The notes under the pieces: model-generated
Seen by the model: only the letters and a program-made list of their open reading frames with translations
Told to the model about the DNA's origin: nothing
The model's database searches: none
Position numbers and translations under genes: made by a program
Shown: positions 7,923-15,612 of the stretch, piece by piece
Layout of the letters: each line of letters starts with the position of its first letter
Position numbering within the stretch: position 1 is the first letter of the stretch
Assembly (NCBI RefSeq): GCF_014649755.1
Contig: NZ_BMTQ01000016.1
Coordinates: 62,001-126,000 of the forward strand
Direction of reading: 5' to 3'
DNA length: 64,000 bases
From: Streptomyces litmocidini
GTDB taxonomy: Bacteria > Actinomycetota > Actinomycetes > Streptomycetales > Streptomycetaceae

Positions 7923-8759
7923 ATGGCGAACTACACCGCCGCTGACGTCAAGAAGCTCCGCGAGCTCACCGGCGCCGGCATGATGGACTGCAAGAAGGCC
8001 CTGGACGAGGCCGACGGCAACGTCGACAAGGCCGTCGAGGCGCTCCGCATCAAGGGTCAGAAGGGCGTCGCCAAGCGCGAGGGCCGCTCTGCCGAGAACG
8101 GCGCCGTGGTCTCCCTCATCGCCGACGACAACACCTCCGGCGTCCTCGTCGAGCTGAAGTGCGAGACGGACTTCGTCGCCAAGGGTGACAAGTTCCAGGC
8201 CGTCGCCGCCCAGCTGGCCGAGCACGTCGCCGCCACCGCCCCGGCCGACCTGGAGGCCCTGCTCGCCTCCGAGATCGAGGCCGGCAAGACCGTGCAGGCG
8301 TTCGTCGACGAGGCCAACGCCAACCTCGGCGAGAAGATCGTCCTGGACCGCTTCGCGCAGTACGCCGACGGCTTCGTCTACGCGTACATGCACCGCACGA
8401 TGCCGGACCTCCCGCCGCAGATCGGTGTCCTCGTCGAGTTCGACAAGGCCGACGCCGACGTCGCCAAGGGTGTCGCCCAGCACATCGCCGCCTTCGCGCC
8501 GAAGTACCTCACCAAGGAAGACATTCCGGCCGAGGTCATCGAGTCCGAGCGTCGCATCGCCGAGGAGACCACCCGCGCCGAGGGCAAGCCCGAGGCCGCG
8601 ATCGCCAAGATCGTCGAGGGTCGCGTGAACGGCTTCTTCAAGGACGCCACGCTGCTCGGCCAGCCGTACGCCCTGGACAACAAGAAGTCCGTCCAGAAGG
8701 TCCTGGACGAGGCCGGTGTCACCCTGAAGCGCTTCACCCGCATCAAGGTCGGCATCTGA
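7923..8759 (+). CDS. tsf: Translation elongation factor Ts
   Basis: The product is 278 residues. EF-Ts releases GDP from EF-Tu. The N-terminal UBA-like domain (AADVKKLRELTGAGMMDCKK at residues 5-24) is followed by the core with the ELKCETDFVAKGDKF segment near residue 80, which contacts EF-Tu. A GAGAGAAA purine stretch precedes the ATG. Length and order match actinobacterial EF-Ts. It sits between the rpsB hairpin and a second large hairpin before pyrH. Confidence 0.98.
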   Translation: MANYTAADVKKLRELTGAGMMDCKKALDEADGNVDKAVEALRIKGQKGVAKREGRSAENGAVVSLIADDNTSGVLVELKCETDFVAKGDKFQAVAAQLAEHVAATAPADLEALLASEIEAGKTVQAFVDEANANLGEKIVLDRFAQYADGFVYAYMHRTMPDLPPQIGVLVEFDKADADVAKGVAQHIAAFAPKYLTKEDIPAEVIESERRIAEETTRAEGKPEAAIAKIVEGRVNGFFKDATLLGQPYALDNKKSVQKVLDEAGVTLKRFTRIKVGI

Positions 8760-8846
8760 GTCCGTACGCGAACGCGACGGACACCGGACCCCGGTAGGGT
8801 CTGAGGCAGTCGTCCGCGCACGCGCAGGACGACCGCAGATCTGACG

Positions 8847-8898
8847 AGGAGGCCATTGCCGTACGGGATACCGCGAGGACCCAAGGCAATGGCCTCCT
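8847..8898 (+). terminator. Large hairpin between tsf and pyrH
   Basis: A perfect 14-base-pair stem (8847-8860 with 8885-8898) is separated by 24 bases. The right arm ends 24 bases before the pyrH ATG. It may be the tsf terminator or a pyrH leader attenuator. A TAGGGT hexamer near 8796 upstream of it could be a pyrH promoter, which would put the hairpin in the pyrH 5' leader. Confidence 0.6.
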
Positions 8899-8922
8899 TC
8901 GTATGTGCACGAGGAGATCTCC

Positions 8923-9687
8923 ATGAACCAGGGCGCCGTACAGGGCGACGACACCAACGGCAAAAAGGCCGGCCGCTACATGCTGAAGCTGTCCGGGGAG
9001 GCTTTCTCCGGCGGCACCGGTCTCGGGGTCGACCCGGACGTCGTGCACGCCATCGCGCGTGAGATCGCCGCCGTCGTCCGTGACGGCGCGGAGATCGCGA
9101 TCGTGATCGGCGGCGGCAACTTCTTCCGTGGCGCCGAGCTCCAGCAGCGCGGCATGGACCGGGCCCGTTCCGACTACATGGGCATGCTCGGCACGGTGAT
9201 GAACTGCCTCGCCCTCCAGGACTTCCTGGAGAAGGAGGGCATCGACTCCCGCGTCCAGACCGCCATCACCATGGGCCAGGTCGCCGAGCCGTACATCCCG
9301 CTGCGCGCCGTGCGCCACCTGGAGAAGGGCCGCGTGGTCATCTTCGGTGCGGGCATGGGCATGCCGTACTTCTCCACGGACACCACCGCCGCCCAGCGCG
9401 CCCTGGAGATCGACGCCGAGGCCCTGCTCATGGGCAAGAACGGCGTGGACGGGGTCTACGACTCCGACCCGAAGGCCAACCCCGACGCGGTCAAGTTCGA
9501 CGCCCTCGAGTACGGCGAGGTGCTCTCCCGGGACCTCAAGGTCGCCGACGCCACCGCCATCACCCTGTGCCGGGACAACAACCTCCCGATCCTCGTCTTC
9601 GAACTGCTCGCCGAGGGCAATATCGCTCGCGCGGTGAAGGGTGAGAAGATCGGCACGCTCGTGAGCGACCAGGGCACCCGGGCCTGA
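8923..9687 (+). CDS. pyrH: Uridylate kinase
   Basis: The product is 254 residues. It phosphorylates UMP to UDP in pyrimidine nucleotide synthesis. Motifs are YMLKLSGEAF near residue 23 (phosphate loop), GGGNFFRG near 66, and LLMGKNGVDGVYDSDPK near 165, all typical of bacterial hexameric UMP kinase (amino-acid kinase family). The start at 8923 follows GAGGAGAT with correct spacing and gives MNQGAVQGDD, as in other streptomycetes; an in-frame ATG at 8905 lacks a ribosome site. It forms the classic pyrH-frr-cdsA series. Confidence 0.97.
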   Translation: MNQGAVQGDDTNGKKAGRYMLKLSGEAFSGGTGLGVDPDVVHAIAREIAAVVRDGAEIAIVIGGGNFFRGAELQQRGMDRARSDYMGMLGTVMNCLALQDFLEKEGIDSRVQTAITMGQVAEPYIPLRAVRHLEKGRVVIFGAGMGMPYFSTDTTAAQRALEIDAEALLMGKNGVDGVYDSDPKANPDAVKFDALEYGEVLSRDLKVADATAITLCRDNNLPILVFELLAEGNIARAVKGEKIGTLVSDQGTRA

Positions 9688-9781
9688 CCCGAACCGGGGA
9701 ACCGCCCCGCAAGGGGATGGACAGAGCCCTGCCGGTCGTACACCGTGCAGGACACAACGCGACGACACGCAGGAGCATGTG

Positions 9782-10339
9782 GTGATCGAAGAGACCCTCC
9801 TCGAGGCCGAGGAGAAGATGGAGAAGGCCGTCGTGGTCGCCAAGGAGGACTTCGCCGCGATCCGCACCGGCCGTGCGCACCCGGCGATGTTCAACAAGAT
9901 CGTGGCGGACTACTACGGTGCCATCACCCCCATCAACCAGCTGGCGTCCTTCTCCGTCCCGGAGCCGCGCATGGCCGTGGTGACGCCGTTCGACAAGAGC
10001 GCCCTGCGCAACATCGAGCAGGCGATCCGGGACTCGGACCTCGGGGTCAACCCGAGCAACGACGGCAACATCATCCGGGTGGTGTTCCCCGAGCTGACCG
10101 AGGAGCGCCGCCGGGAGTACATCAAGGTCGCCAAGGGCAAGGCCGAGGACTCGAAGATCTCGATCCGCTCGGTGCGCCGCAAGGCCAAGGAGACCATCGA
10201 CAAGCTCGTCAAGGACGGCGAGGTCGGCGAGGACGAGGGCCGCCGCGCCGAGAAGGAGCTCGACGACACCACCGCGAAGTACGTCGCGCAGGTGGACGAG
10301 CTGCTCAAGCACAAGGAAGCCGAGCTGCTCGAGGTCTGA
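9782..10339 (+). CDS. frr: Ribosome recycling factor
   Basis: The product is 185 residues and splits post-termination ribosomes with EF-G. It shows the family pattern: an N-terminal helix with EEKMEKAVVVAKEDFAAIRT, then RAHPAMFNKI, VTPFDKSALRNIEQAI, and the C-terminal RRKAKETIDKL and DELLKHKEAELLEV helix. The start is unusual. AGGAG (9771-9775) is followed by ATG TGG TGA at 9777-9785, a two-codon reading frame overlapping two consecutive GTG codons at 9779 and 9782. GTG 9782 has the best spacing and matches the usual length. The stop overlaps cdsA by one base. Confidence 0.97.
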   Translation: MIEETLLEAEEKMEKAVVVAKEDFAAIRTGRAHPAMFNKIVADYYGAITPINQLASFSVPEPRMAVVTPFDKSALRNIEQAIRDSDLGVNPSNDGNIIRVVFPELTEERRREYIKVAKGKAEDSKISIRSVRRKAKETIDKLVKDGEVGEDEGRRAEKELDDTTAKYVAQVDELLKHKEAELLEV

Positions 10340-11433
10340 TGAACGACTCTTCCTGGGGGGCCCCGGCCGGTTCCGGCCGTGGGGGACCCGACCAGGGGCC
10401 CGCCCCGGCGGGTCCCGCACACGATCGGCATCAGGCGGCGCAGACTCGGCCCATGCCCATCGTGCCCGACGTTCCCGCCGGCGGATTCCAGGACGATCAC
10501 GGCCGGGGGGCCGCTCGCCCGAGCGGTCCCCTGTTCCGCGACGAGACGCCGCACGAGCACCCGCAGGAGCCCATGTCCAGCCCCACCCCGCCTCCGCCGC
10601 CGGCGCCACGGCAGAAGAAGAGCGCGGGCCGCGACCTGGGCGCGGCCATAGGCGTCGGGGTCGGTCTCGGTGCCGTCATCATCGCGTCGCTGTTCATCTG
10701 GAAGCCGGCGTTCGTCGGGGTGGTAGCGGTCGCCGTGGTCGTCGGCCTGTGGGAGCTCACCTCCCGCCTCCAGGAACGCAAGGCGATCAAGGCTCCGCTG
10801 GTCCCGCTCGCGGTCGGCGGCGCTGCGATGGTCGTCGCCGGCTACGTCCGGGGCCCCGAGGGTGCCTGGGTGGCGATGGCCCTGACGGCGCTCGCGGTGC
10901 TCGTCTGGCGGATGACGGAGCCGCCCGAGGGTTATCTGAAGGACGTCACGGCGGGGGTCTTCGCCGCGTTCTACGTGCCGTTCCTGGCGACCTTCGTGGC
11001 GCTGCTGCTGACCGCGGACGACGGGCCGCTGCGGGTGCTGACCTTCCTGATCCTGACCGTGGTCAGCGACACCGGGGCGTACGCGGTCGGCTGGCGCTTC
11101 GGCAAGCACAAGCTGGCCCCGCGGATCAGCCCCGGCAAGACCCGGGAGGGCCTGGTCGGCGCGGTGACGTTCGCGATGGCGGCGGGCGCGCTGTGCATGC
11201 AGTTCATGATCGACGAGGGCGCCTGGTGGCAGGGCCTGATCCTCGGCCTGGCGGTGGCGGCGAGCGCGACGCTCGGCGACCTCGGCGAGTCCATGATCAA
11301 GCGCGACCTGGGCATCAAGGACATGGGCACGCTGCTGCCGGGGCACGGCGGCATCATGGACCGGCTGGACTCGCTGTTGCCGACGGCGCCGGTGGTGTGG
11401 CTGCTGCTGGCGTTGTTCGTGGGAACGGGCTGA
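10339..11433 (+). CDS. cdsA: Phosphatidate cytidylyltransferase
   Basis: The product is 364 residues. It makes CDP-diacylglycerol from phosphatidate and CTP in the membrane. The first 95 residues are hydrophilic and Pro/Gly-rich, an actinobacterial extension. About eight membrane segments then run from residue 105. The C-terminal signature is intact: SMIKRDLGIKDMG, then LPGHGGIMDRLDS (residues about 318-346), with the metal-binding aspartates. The ATG overlaps the frr stop by one base (TGATG). A perfect terminator hairpin follows at once, so the pyrH-frr-cdsA unit ends here. Confidence 0.96.
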   Translation: MNDSSWGAPAGSGRGGPDQGPAPAGPAHDRHQAAQTRPMPIVPDVPAGGFQDDHGRGAARPSGPLFRDETPHEHPQEPMSSPTPPPPPAPRQKKSAGRDLGAAIGVGVGLGAVIIASLFIWKPAFVGVVAVAVVVGLWELTSRLQERKAIKAPLVPLAVGGAAMVVAGYVRGPEGAWVAMALTALAVLVWRMTEPPEGYLKDVTAGVFAAFYVPFLATFVALLLTADDGPLRVLTFLILTVVSDTGAYAVGWRFGKHKLAPRISPGKTREGLVGAVTFAMAAGALCMQFMIDEGAWWQGLILGLAVAASATLGDLGESMIKRDLGIKDMGTLLPGHGGIMDRLDSLLPTAPVVWLLLALFVGTG

Positions 11434-11470
11434 TCAGCGGTTTCGCAGGGAACCGGCCGACGGTTCCGTC

Positions 11471-11511
11471 GGGGAAGGGCCCGCCGTCTCGTCGACGGCG
11501 GGCCCTTCCCC
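11471..11511 (+). terminator. Intrinsic terminator after cdsA
   Basis: A perfect 18-base-pair stem (11471-11488 with 11494-11511) has the five-base loop TCGTC. It is one of the strongest hairpins in the window and separates the cdsA operon from rlmN. Confidence 0.85.
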
Positions 11512-11521
11512 GTACGTCTGC

Positions 11522-11527
11522 GACACT
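11522..11527 (+). promoter_or_regulatory. -10-like element and probable leaderless start of rlmN
   Basis: Between the cdsA terminator and the rlmN ATG (11537) there are only 25 bases and no Shine-Dalgarno sequence. GACACT at 11522-11527 is a plausible -10 nine bases ahead of the start codon. The transcript would then begin at or very near the ATG. Confidence 0.4.
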
Positions 11528-11536
11528 GGTAGCACC

Positions 11537-12643
11537 ATGCCCAAGCCCGGAGAACTCACTTTCGTCGCCCCCCGCGGAGCCAAGAAGCCGCCGCGGCACC
11601 TGGCCGACCTCTCGCCCGCCGAGCGGAAGGAAGCCGTCGCCGCGATCGGCGAGAAGCCCTTCCGCGCCAAGCAGCTGTCCACGCACTACTTCGCGCGGTA
11701 CGCGCACGATCCCGCCGAGTGGACCGACATCCCGGCCGCCTCGCGGGAGAAGCTGGCCGGAGAGCTGCTGCCCGACCTGATGTCCGTGGTGCGGCACGTC
11801 TCGTGCGACGACGACACCACCCGCAAGACCCTGTGGCGGCTGCACGACGGCACGCTCGTGGAGTCGGTGCTCATGCGCTACCCGGACCGGGTGACCATGT
11901 GCATCTCCTCGCAGGCCGGCTGCGGCATGAACTGTCCGTTCTGCGCGACCGGGCAGGCGGGGCTCGACCGGAACCTGTCGACCGCCGAGATCGTGCACCA
12001 GATCGTGGACGGGATGCGGGCCCTGCGGGACGGGGAGGTGCCCGGGGGACCGGCGCGGCTCTCCAACATCGTGTTCATGGGCATGGGCGAACCGCTCGCC
12101 AACTACAAGCGGGTCGTCGGAGCCATCCGGCGGCTCACGGACCCCGAGCCGGACGGGCTCGGGCTCTCGCAGCGCGGCATCACCGTCTCCACCGTCGGCC
12201 TCGTGCCCGCGATGCTGCGCTTCGCCGACGAGGGCTTCAAGTGCCGGCTGGCCGTCTCGCTGCACGCGCCCGACGACGAGCTGCGCGACACCCTGGTGCC
12301 GGTCAACACGCGCTGGAAGGTGCGGGAGGTCCTCGACGCGGCGTGGGAGTACGCGGAGAAGTCCGGGCGCCGGATCTCCATCGAGTACGCCCTCATCCGG
12401 GACATCAACGACCAGGCCTGGCGCGGCGACCTGCTGGGCCGGCTGCTCAAGGGCAAGCGGGTGCACGTCAACCTGATCCCGCTGAACCCGACGCCCGGTT
12501 CGAAGTGGACGGCGTCCCGCCCGGAGGACGAGAAGGCCTTCGTGGAGGCGATCGCCCGTCACGGCGTGCCGGTGACCGTGCGGGACACCCGCGGTCAGGA
12601 AATCGACGGCGCCTGTGGACAGCTCGCGGCCGCCGAGCGCTGA
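11537..12643 (+). CDS. rlmN: Dual-specificity 23S rRNA/tRNA adenine C2-methyltransferase RlmN
   Basis: The product is 368 residues. This radical-SAM enzyme methylates A2503 of 23S rRNA and A37 of some tRNAs. The cluster motif is CGMNCPFC near residue 132, preceded by RVTMCISSQAG. It also has NIVFMGMGEPLANY and SLHAPDDELRDTLVPVN. The two mechanistic cysteines are expected: one lies in the C-terminal GACGQL, the other is the last Cys of the family around VRDTRGQEIDGAC. The gene stands alone between a strong terminator and the TPP riboswitch. The start has no ribosome-binding site. Confidence 0.97.
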   Translation: MPKPGELTFVAPRGAKKPPRHLADLSPAERKEAVAAIGEKPFRAKQLSTHYFARYAHDPAEWTDIPAASREKLAGELLPDLMSVVRHVSCDDDTTRKTLWRLHDGTLVESVLMRYPDRVTMCISSQAGCGMNCPFCATGQAGLDRNLSTAEIVHQIVDGMRALRDGEVPGGPARLSNIVFMGMGEPLANYKRVVGAIRRLTDPEPDGLGLSQRGITVSTVGLVPAMLRFADEGFKCRLAVSLHAPDDELRDTLVPVNTRWKVREVLDAAWEYAEKSGRRISIEYALIRDINDQAWRGDLLGRLLKGKRVHVNLIPLNPTPGSKWTASRPEDEKAFVEAIARHGVPVTVRDTRGQEIDGACGQLAAAER

Positions 12644-12648
12644 CCTTG

Positions 12649-12654
12649 TAGTCT
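12649..12654 (+). promoter_or_regulatory. -10-like element of the thiamine transporter operon
   Basis: TAGTCT just after the rlmN stop is a good streptomycete -10 and would start the transcript near 12661, about 17 bases ahead of the riboswitch. No clear -35 is seen. Confidence 0.4.
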
Positions 12655-12677
12655 GAGCTCGAACACATCTCCATATT

Positions 12678-12770
12678 CCGACAGGGGAGCGCCACAGCGC
12701 TGAGAGTGCGGTAACCGTAGACCGCAGACCCTCTGAACCTCGCCCAGGTCATTCTGGGTAGGAAGTTCGG
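12678..12770 (+). promoter_or_regulatory. TPP riboswitch (THI element)
   Basis: The hallmark conserved strings occur in order: GGGGAGC at 12684-12690, CTGAGA at 12700-12705, ACCCTCTGAACC at 12728-12739, GGTCATTCTGGGTAGGAAG at 12747-12765. Outer bases CCGA and TCGG can close helix P1. This matches the bacterial thiamine-pyrophosphate aptamer. It lies between rlmN and a three-gene thiamine ABC transporter, so it should lower transporter expression when TPP is plentiful. Confidence 0.93.
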
Positions 12771-12789
12771 TCGTAACTCGAGCTGTTGC

Positions 12790-12817
12790 GCCCTGCTCAC
12801 CTTCGGGTGGGCGGGGC
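12790..12817 (+). promoter_or_regulatory. Expression-platform hairpin of the TPP riboswitch
   Basis: A 12-base-pair stem (12790-12801 with 12806-12817, two G-U pairs) is closed by a TTCG tetraloop. It lies between the aptamer and the AGGAGG of thiB (12841-12846). It could be the terminator or part of a sequestering switch; without an antiterminator alignment the two cannot be told apart. Confidence 0.6.
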
Positions 12818-12853
12818 CGCGTCTCTTCCTGGTCACACCCAGGAGGAATCTCA

Positions 12854-13945
12854 GTGAACATCAAGAAGGCCGCCGCCGCCGCGATCGTCGCGGCGCTCGG
12901 CGTCACCGGTCTGGCCGCGTGCGGCACCGACGAAGCCCCGGCGGCGGGCAGGAGCGGCGCGCCCGCGCCCAAGACCGTCACCCTCGTGAGCCACGACTCC
13001 TTCAACGCCTCCAAGGAGGTGCTGGCGGACTTCACCGAGCGGACCGGCTTCACCGTCAAGGTGCTGAAGAGCGGCGACGCCGGCGAGGCCGTCAACAAGG
13101 AGATCCTGACCAAGGGCTCCCCGCAGGGCGACGTCTTCTTCGGCGTCGACAACACGCTGCTGTCCCGCGCCCTCGACAACGGGATCTTCGTGCCGTACGA
13201 GGCGAAGGGCCTGGGCCGGGTCCCGGCCGCGTACCAGCTCGACAAGGAGCACCGGGTCACCCCGATCGACTCCGGCGACATCTGCGTCAACTACGACAAG
13301 AAGTACTTCGCGGACAAGAAGCTGGCGCCGCCGGTCACCTTCGACGACCTCGCGAAGCCGGCGTACAAGGACCTGCTGGTGGTGGAGAACCCCGAGCGGT
13401 CCTCCCCGGGCCTCGGCTTCCTCCTCGGCACGGCCGCGAAGTACGGCGACGACGGCTGGCAGGACTACTGGAAGAAGCTCAAGGCCAACGGGGTGAAGAC
13501 CGTCGACAGCTGGGAGCTCGCCTACAACCAGGAGTTCTCCGGTTCGGCCGGCGGCAAGCAGGCCAAGGGCGACCGGCCGCTGGTCGTGTCGTACGCCTCC
13601 AGCCCGCCGGTCGAGGTGCTGTACGGCGAGCCGCAGCCGAAGGTGGCGCCCACCGGCGTCTCCACCGGCACCTGCTTCCGGCAGACCGAGTTCGCGGGCC
13701 TGCTGAACGGGGCGAAGAACCCCGAGGGCGGCAAGGCGCTGATCGACTTCCTGATCTCCAAGGAGTTCCAGGAGGACATGCCGCTCCAGATGTTCGTCAA
13801 CCCGGTGGCGAAGGACGCGGCCCTGCCGGAGCTGTTCACCAAGCACGGCGTGGTGATCGAGAAGCCGGAGACCATGGCGCCCCAGAAGATCGCCGAGAAG
13901 CGTGACCCGTGGATCCAGCAGTGGTCGTCGCTCGTCCTGAAGTAG
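12854..13945 (+). CDS. thiB: Thiamine ABC transporter substrate-binding lipoprotein
   Basis: The product is 363 residues. It captures thiamine (or its phosphates) outside the cell. The signal peptide ends in a lipobox, LAAC, with the lipidated Cys near residue 23 (GVTGLAACGTDE). The body is a type 2 periplasmic-binding fold with TVTLVSHDSFNASKEVLADF near the N-terminus and SGDICVNYDKKYF and PERSSPGLGFLLGT blocks typical of ThiB. The GTG start follows AGGAGG by seven bases. The TPP riboswitch upstream sets the substrate assignment. Its last 37 bases overlap thiP. Confidence 0.93.
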   Translation: MNIKKAAAAAIVAALGVTGLAACGTDEAPAAGRSGAPAPKTVTLVSHDSFNASKEVLADFTERTGFTVKVLKSGDAGEAVNKEILTKGSPQGDVFFGVDNTLLSRALDNGIFVPYEAKGLGRVPAAYQLDKEHRVTPIDSGDICVNYDKKYFADKKLAPPVTFDDLAKPAYKDLLVVENPERSSPGLGFLLGTAAKYGDDGWQDYWKKLKANGVKTVDSWELAYNQEFSGSAGGKQAKGDRPLVVSYASSPPVEVLYGEPQPKVAPTGVSTGTCFRQTEFAGLLNGAKNPEGGKALIDFLISKEFQEDMPLQMFVNPVAKDAALPELFTKHGVVIEKPETMAPQKIAEKRDPWIQQWSSLVLK

Positions 13946-15612
13946 CGCGCCCCGGGGCAAGGCGCGACCCGCGGGGGAACGCGACGCGGCTGGGACTGAT
14001 GGTCCTGCCCGTCGCGTTCTTCGGGGTCTTCTTCGCCTGGCCCGTCGTGTCCATCGTGGACCGGGGGCTCCGCCCCGACGGCGCCTGGCGGTTCGGCCGG
14101 ATCGGCGAGACGCTGAGCCGGCCGGACATCCTCGACGTGCTCGGCTTCACCGTCTGGCAGGCGCTCGCGTCCACCGGTCTCACCCTCCTGGTGGCGCTGC
14201 CCGGGGCGTACGTCTTCGCCCGCTTCGACTTCCCCGGCAAGGGCGTGCTGCGGGCCGTCGTCACGGTGCCGTTCGTGCTGCCGACCGTCCTCGTCGGCAC
14301 GGCGTTCCTGGCGCTCGTCGGCCGGGGCGGGCTCACCGACGAGCTGTGGGGACTGCGGCTCGACACCGGTGTGTGGGCGATCCTCCTCGCGCACGTCTTC
14401 TTCAACTACGCGGTCGTCGTCCGGACCGTCGGCGGCCTCTGGTCGCAGCTCGACCCTCGCCAGGAGGAGGCCGCCCGGGTCCTCGGCGCCTCCCGCTGGA
14501 CGGCCTGGCGGACGGTGACGCTGCCCGCGCTCGTGCCGGCGGTGGCGGCGGCCGCCCTGATGGTCTTCCTCTTCACCTTCACCTCCTTCGGCGTCGTGCA
14601 GATCCTCGGCGGGGACGCGTACTCCACGCTGGAGGCCGAGATCTACCGGCAGACCGCCCGGCTGCTCGACCTGCCGACGGCGGCCGTGCTCACGCTCGTC
14701 CAGTTCGTGGCGGTCGGCGCGATCCTGGGCGTGCACGCCTGGACGGTACGGCGGCGGGAGACCGCCCTGCGGCTCGTGGCGCCGGAGCGGACCGCGCGCC
14801 GGCCGCGCGGCGCCGGCCAGTGGGCGCTGCTCGCGGGCGTCCTCGCCTCGGTGGCGCTGCTGATCCTGCTGCCGCTCGGGGTGCTCGTGGAGCGCTCCTT
14901 CGCGGGACCCGACGGGTACGGGCTGCGCTACTACCGGGCGCTCGGCTCGCTCGACGAGTCCGGGACCTTCCTCGTCCCGCCGCTGGAGGCGATCGGGAAC
15001 TCGCTGCGGTACGCGGTGGCCGCCACCGCCATCGCGGTGCTGGTCGGCGGGCTCGCGGCGGCGGCCCTGACCAGGCGTGCGGGGCGGCTCGTGCGGGGCT
15101 TCGACGCACTGCTGATGCTGCCGCTCGGAGTGTCCGCCGTCACCGTCGGCTTCGGCTTCCTCATCACCCTCGACGAGCCGCCGCTCGACCTGCGGGCCAG
15201 CTGGATCCTCGTACCGCTCGCCCAGGCACTGGTCGGCGTCCCCTTCGTCGTACGGACGATGCTGCCGGTCCTGCGCGCGGTGGACGAGCGGCTGCGGGAG
15301 GCGGCGGCCGTGCTCGGCGCCTCGCCCTGGCGGGCCTGGCGGGAGGTGGACCTGCCGCTGGTGCGGCGGGCGCTGCTCGTCGCGGCCGGGTTCGCGTTCG
15401 CGGTGTCGCTCGGCGAGTTCGGGGCGACCGTGTTCATCGCCCGGCCCGACAGTCCGACGCTCCCGGTGGCGGTGGCCCGGCTGCTCGGCAGGCCCGGCGA
15501 GCTCAACTACGGCCAGGCGATGGCCCTCTCGACGATTCTGATGGTGGTGTGCGCGGTGTCCCTGCTGCTGCTCGAACGGCTCCGCACCGACCGGACCTCC
15601 GGGGAGTTCTGA
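13909..15612 (+). CDS. thiP: Thiamine ABC transporter permease (fused two-domain)
   Basis: The product is 567 residues with about 12 membrane helices in two homologous halves. Each half carries an EAA-type coupling loop: EEAARVLGASRWTAW near residue 186 and LREAAAVLGASPWRAWREVDL near 463, which dock on ThiQ. A ThiP-like fused permease is expected for this transporter class. The start is uncertain. GTG at 13909 has a GAGAAG about eight bases upstream and overlaps thiB by 37 bases; GTG at 13921 would shorten the protein by four residues. The stop overlaps thiQ by one base. Confidence 0.93.
   Translation: MDPAVVVARPEVARPGARRDPRGNATRLGLMVLPVAFFGVFFAWPVVSIVDRGLRPDGAWRFGRIGETLSRPDILDVLGFTVWQALASTGLTLLVALPGAYVFARFDFPGKGVLRAVVTVPFVLPTVLVGTAFLALVGRGGLTDELWGLRLDTGVWAILLAHVFFNYAVVVRTVGGLWSQLDPRQEEAARVLGASRWTAWRTVTLPALVPAVAAAALMVFLFTFTSFGVVQILGGDAYSTLEAEIYRQTARLLDLPTAAVLTLVQFVAVGAILGVHAWTVRRRETALRLVAPERTARRPRGAGQWALLAGVLASVALLILLPLGVLVERSFAGPDGYGLRYYRALGSLDESGTFLVPPLEAIGNSLRYAVAATAIAVLVGGLAAAALTRRAGRLVRGFDALLMLPLGVSAVTVGFGFLITLDEPPLDLRASWILVPLAQALVGVPFVVRTMLPVLRAVDERLREAAAVLGASPWRAWREVDLPLVRRALLVAAGFAFAVSLGEFGATVFIARPDSPTLPVAVARLLGRPGELNYGQAMALSTILMVVCAVSLLLLERLRTDRTSGEF

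Noticed and set aside
6795..8963. 722-residue minus-strand frame across rpsB and tsf
   Set aside because: Antisense to universal ribosomal genes; Leu/Gly/Asp-rich composition only.
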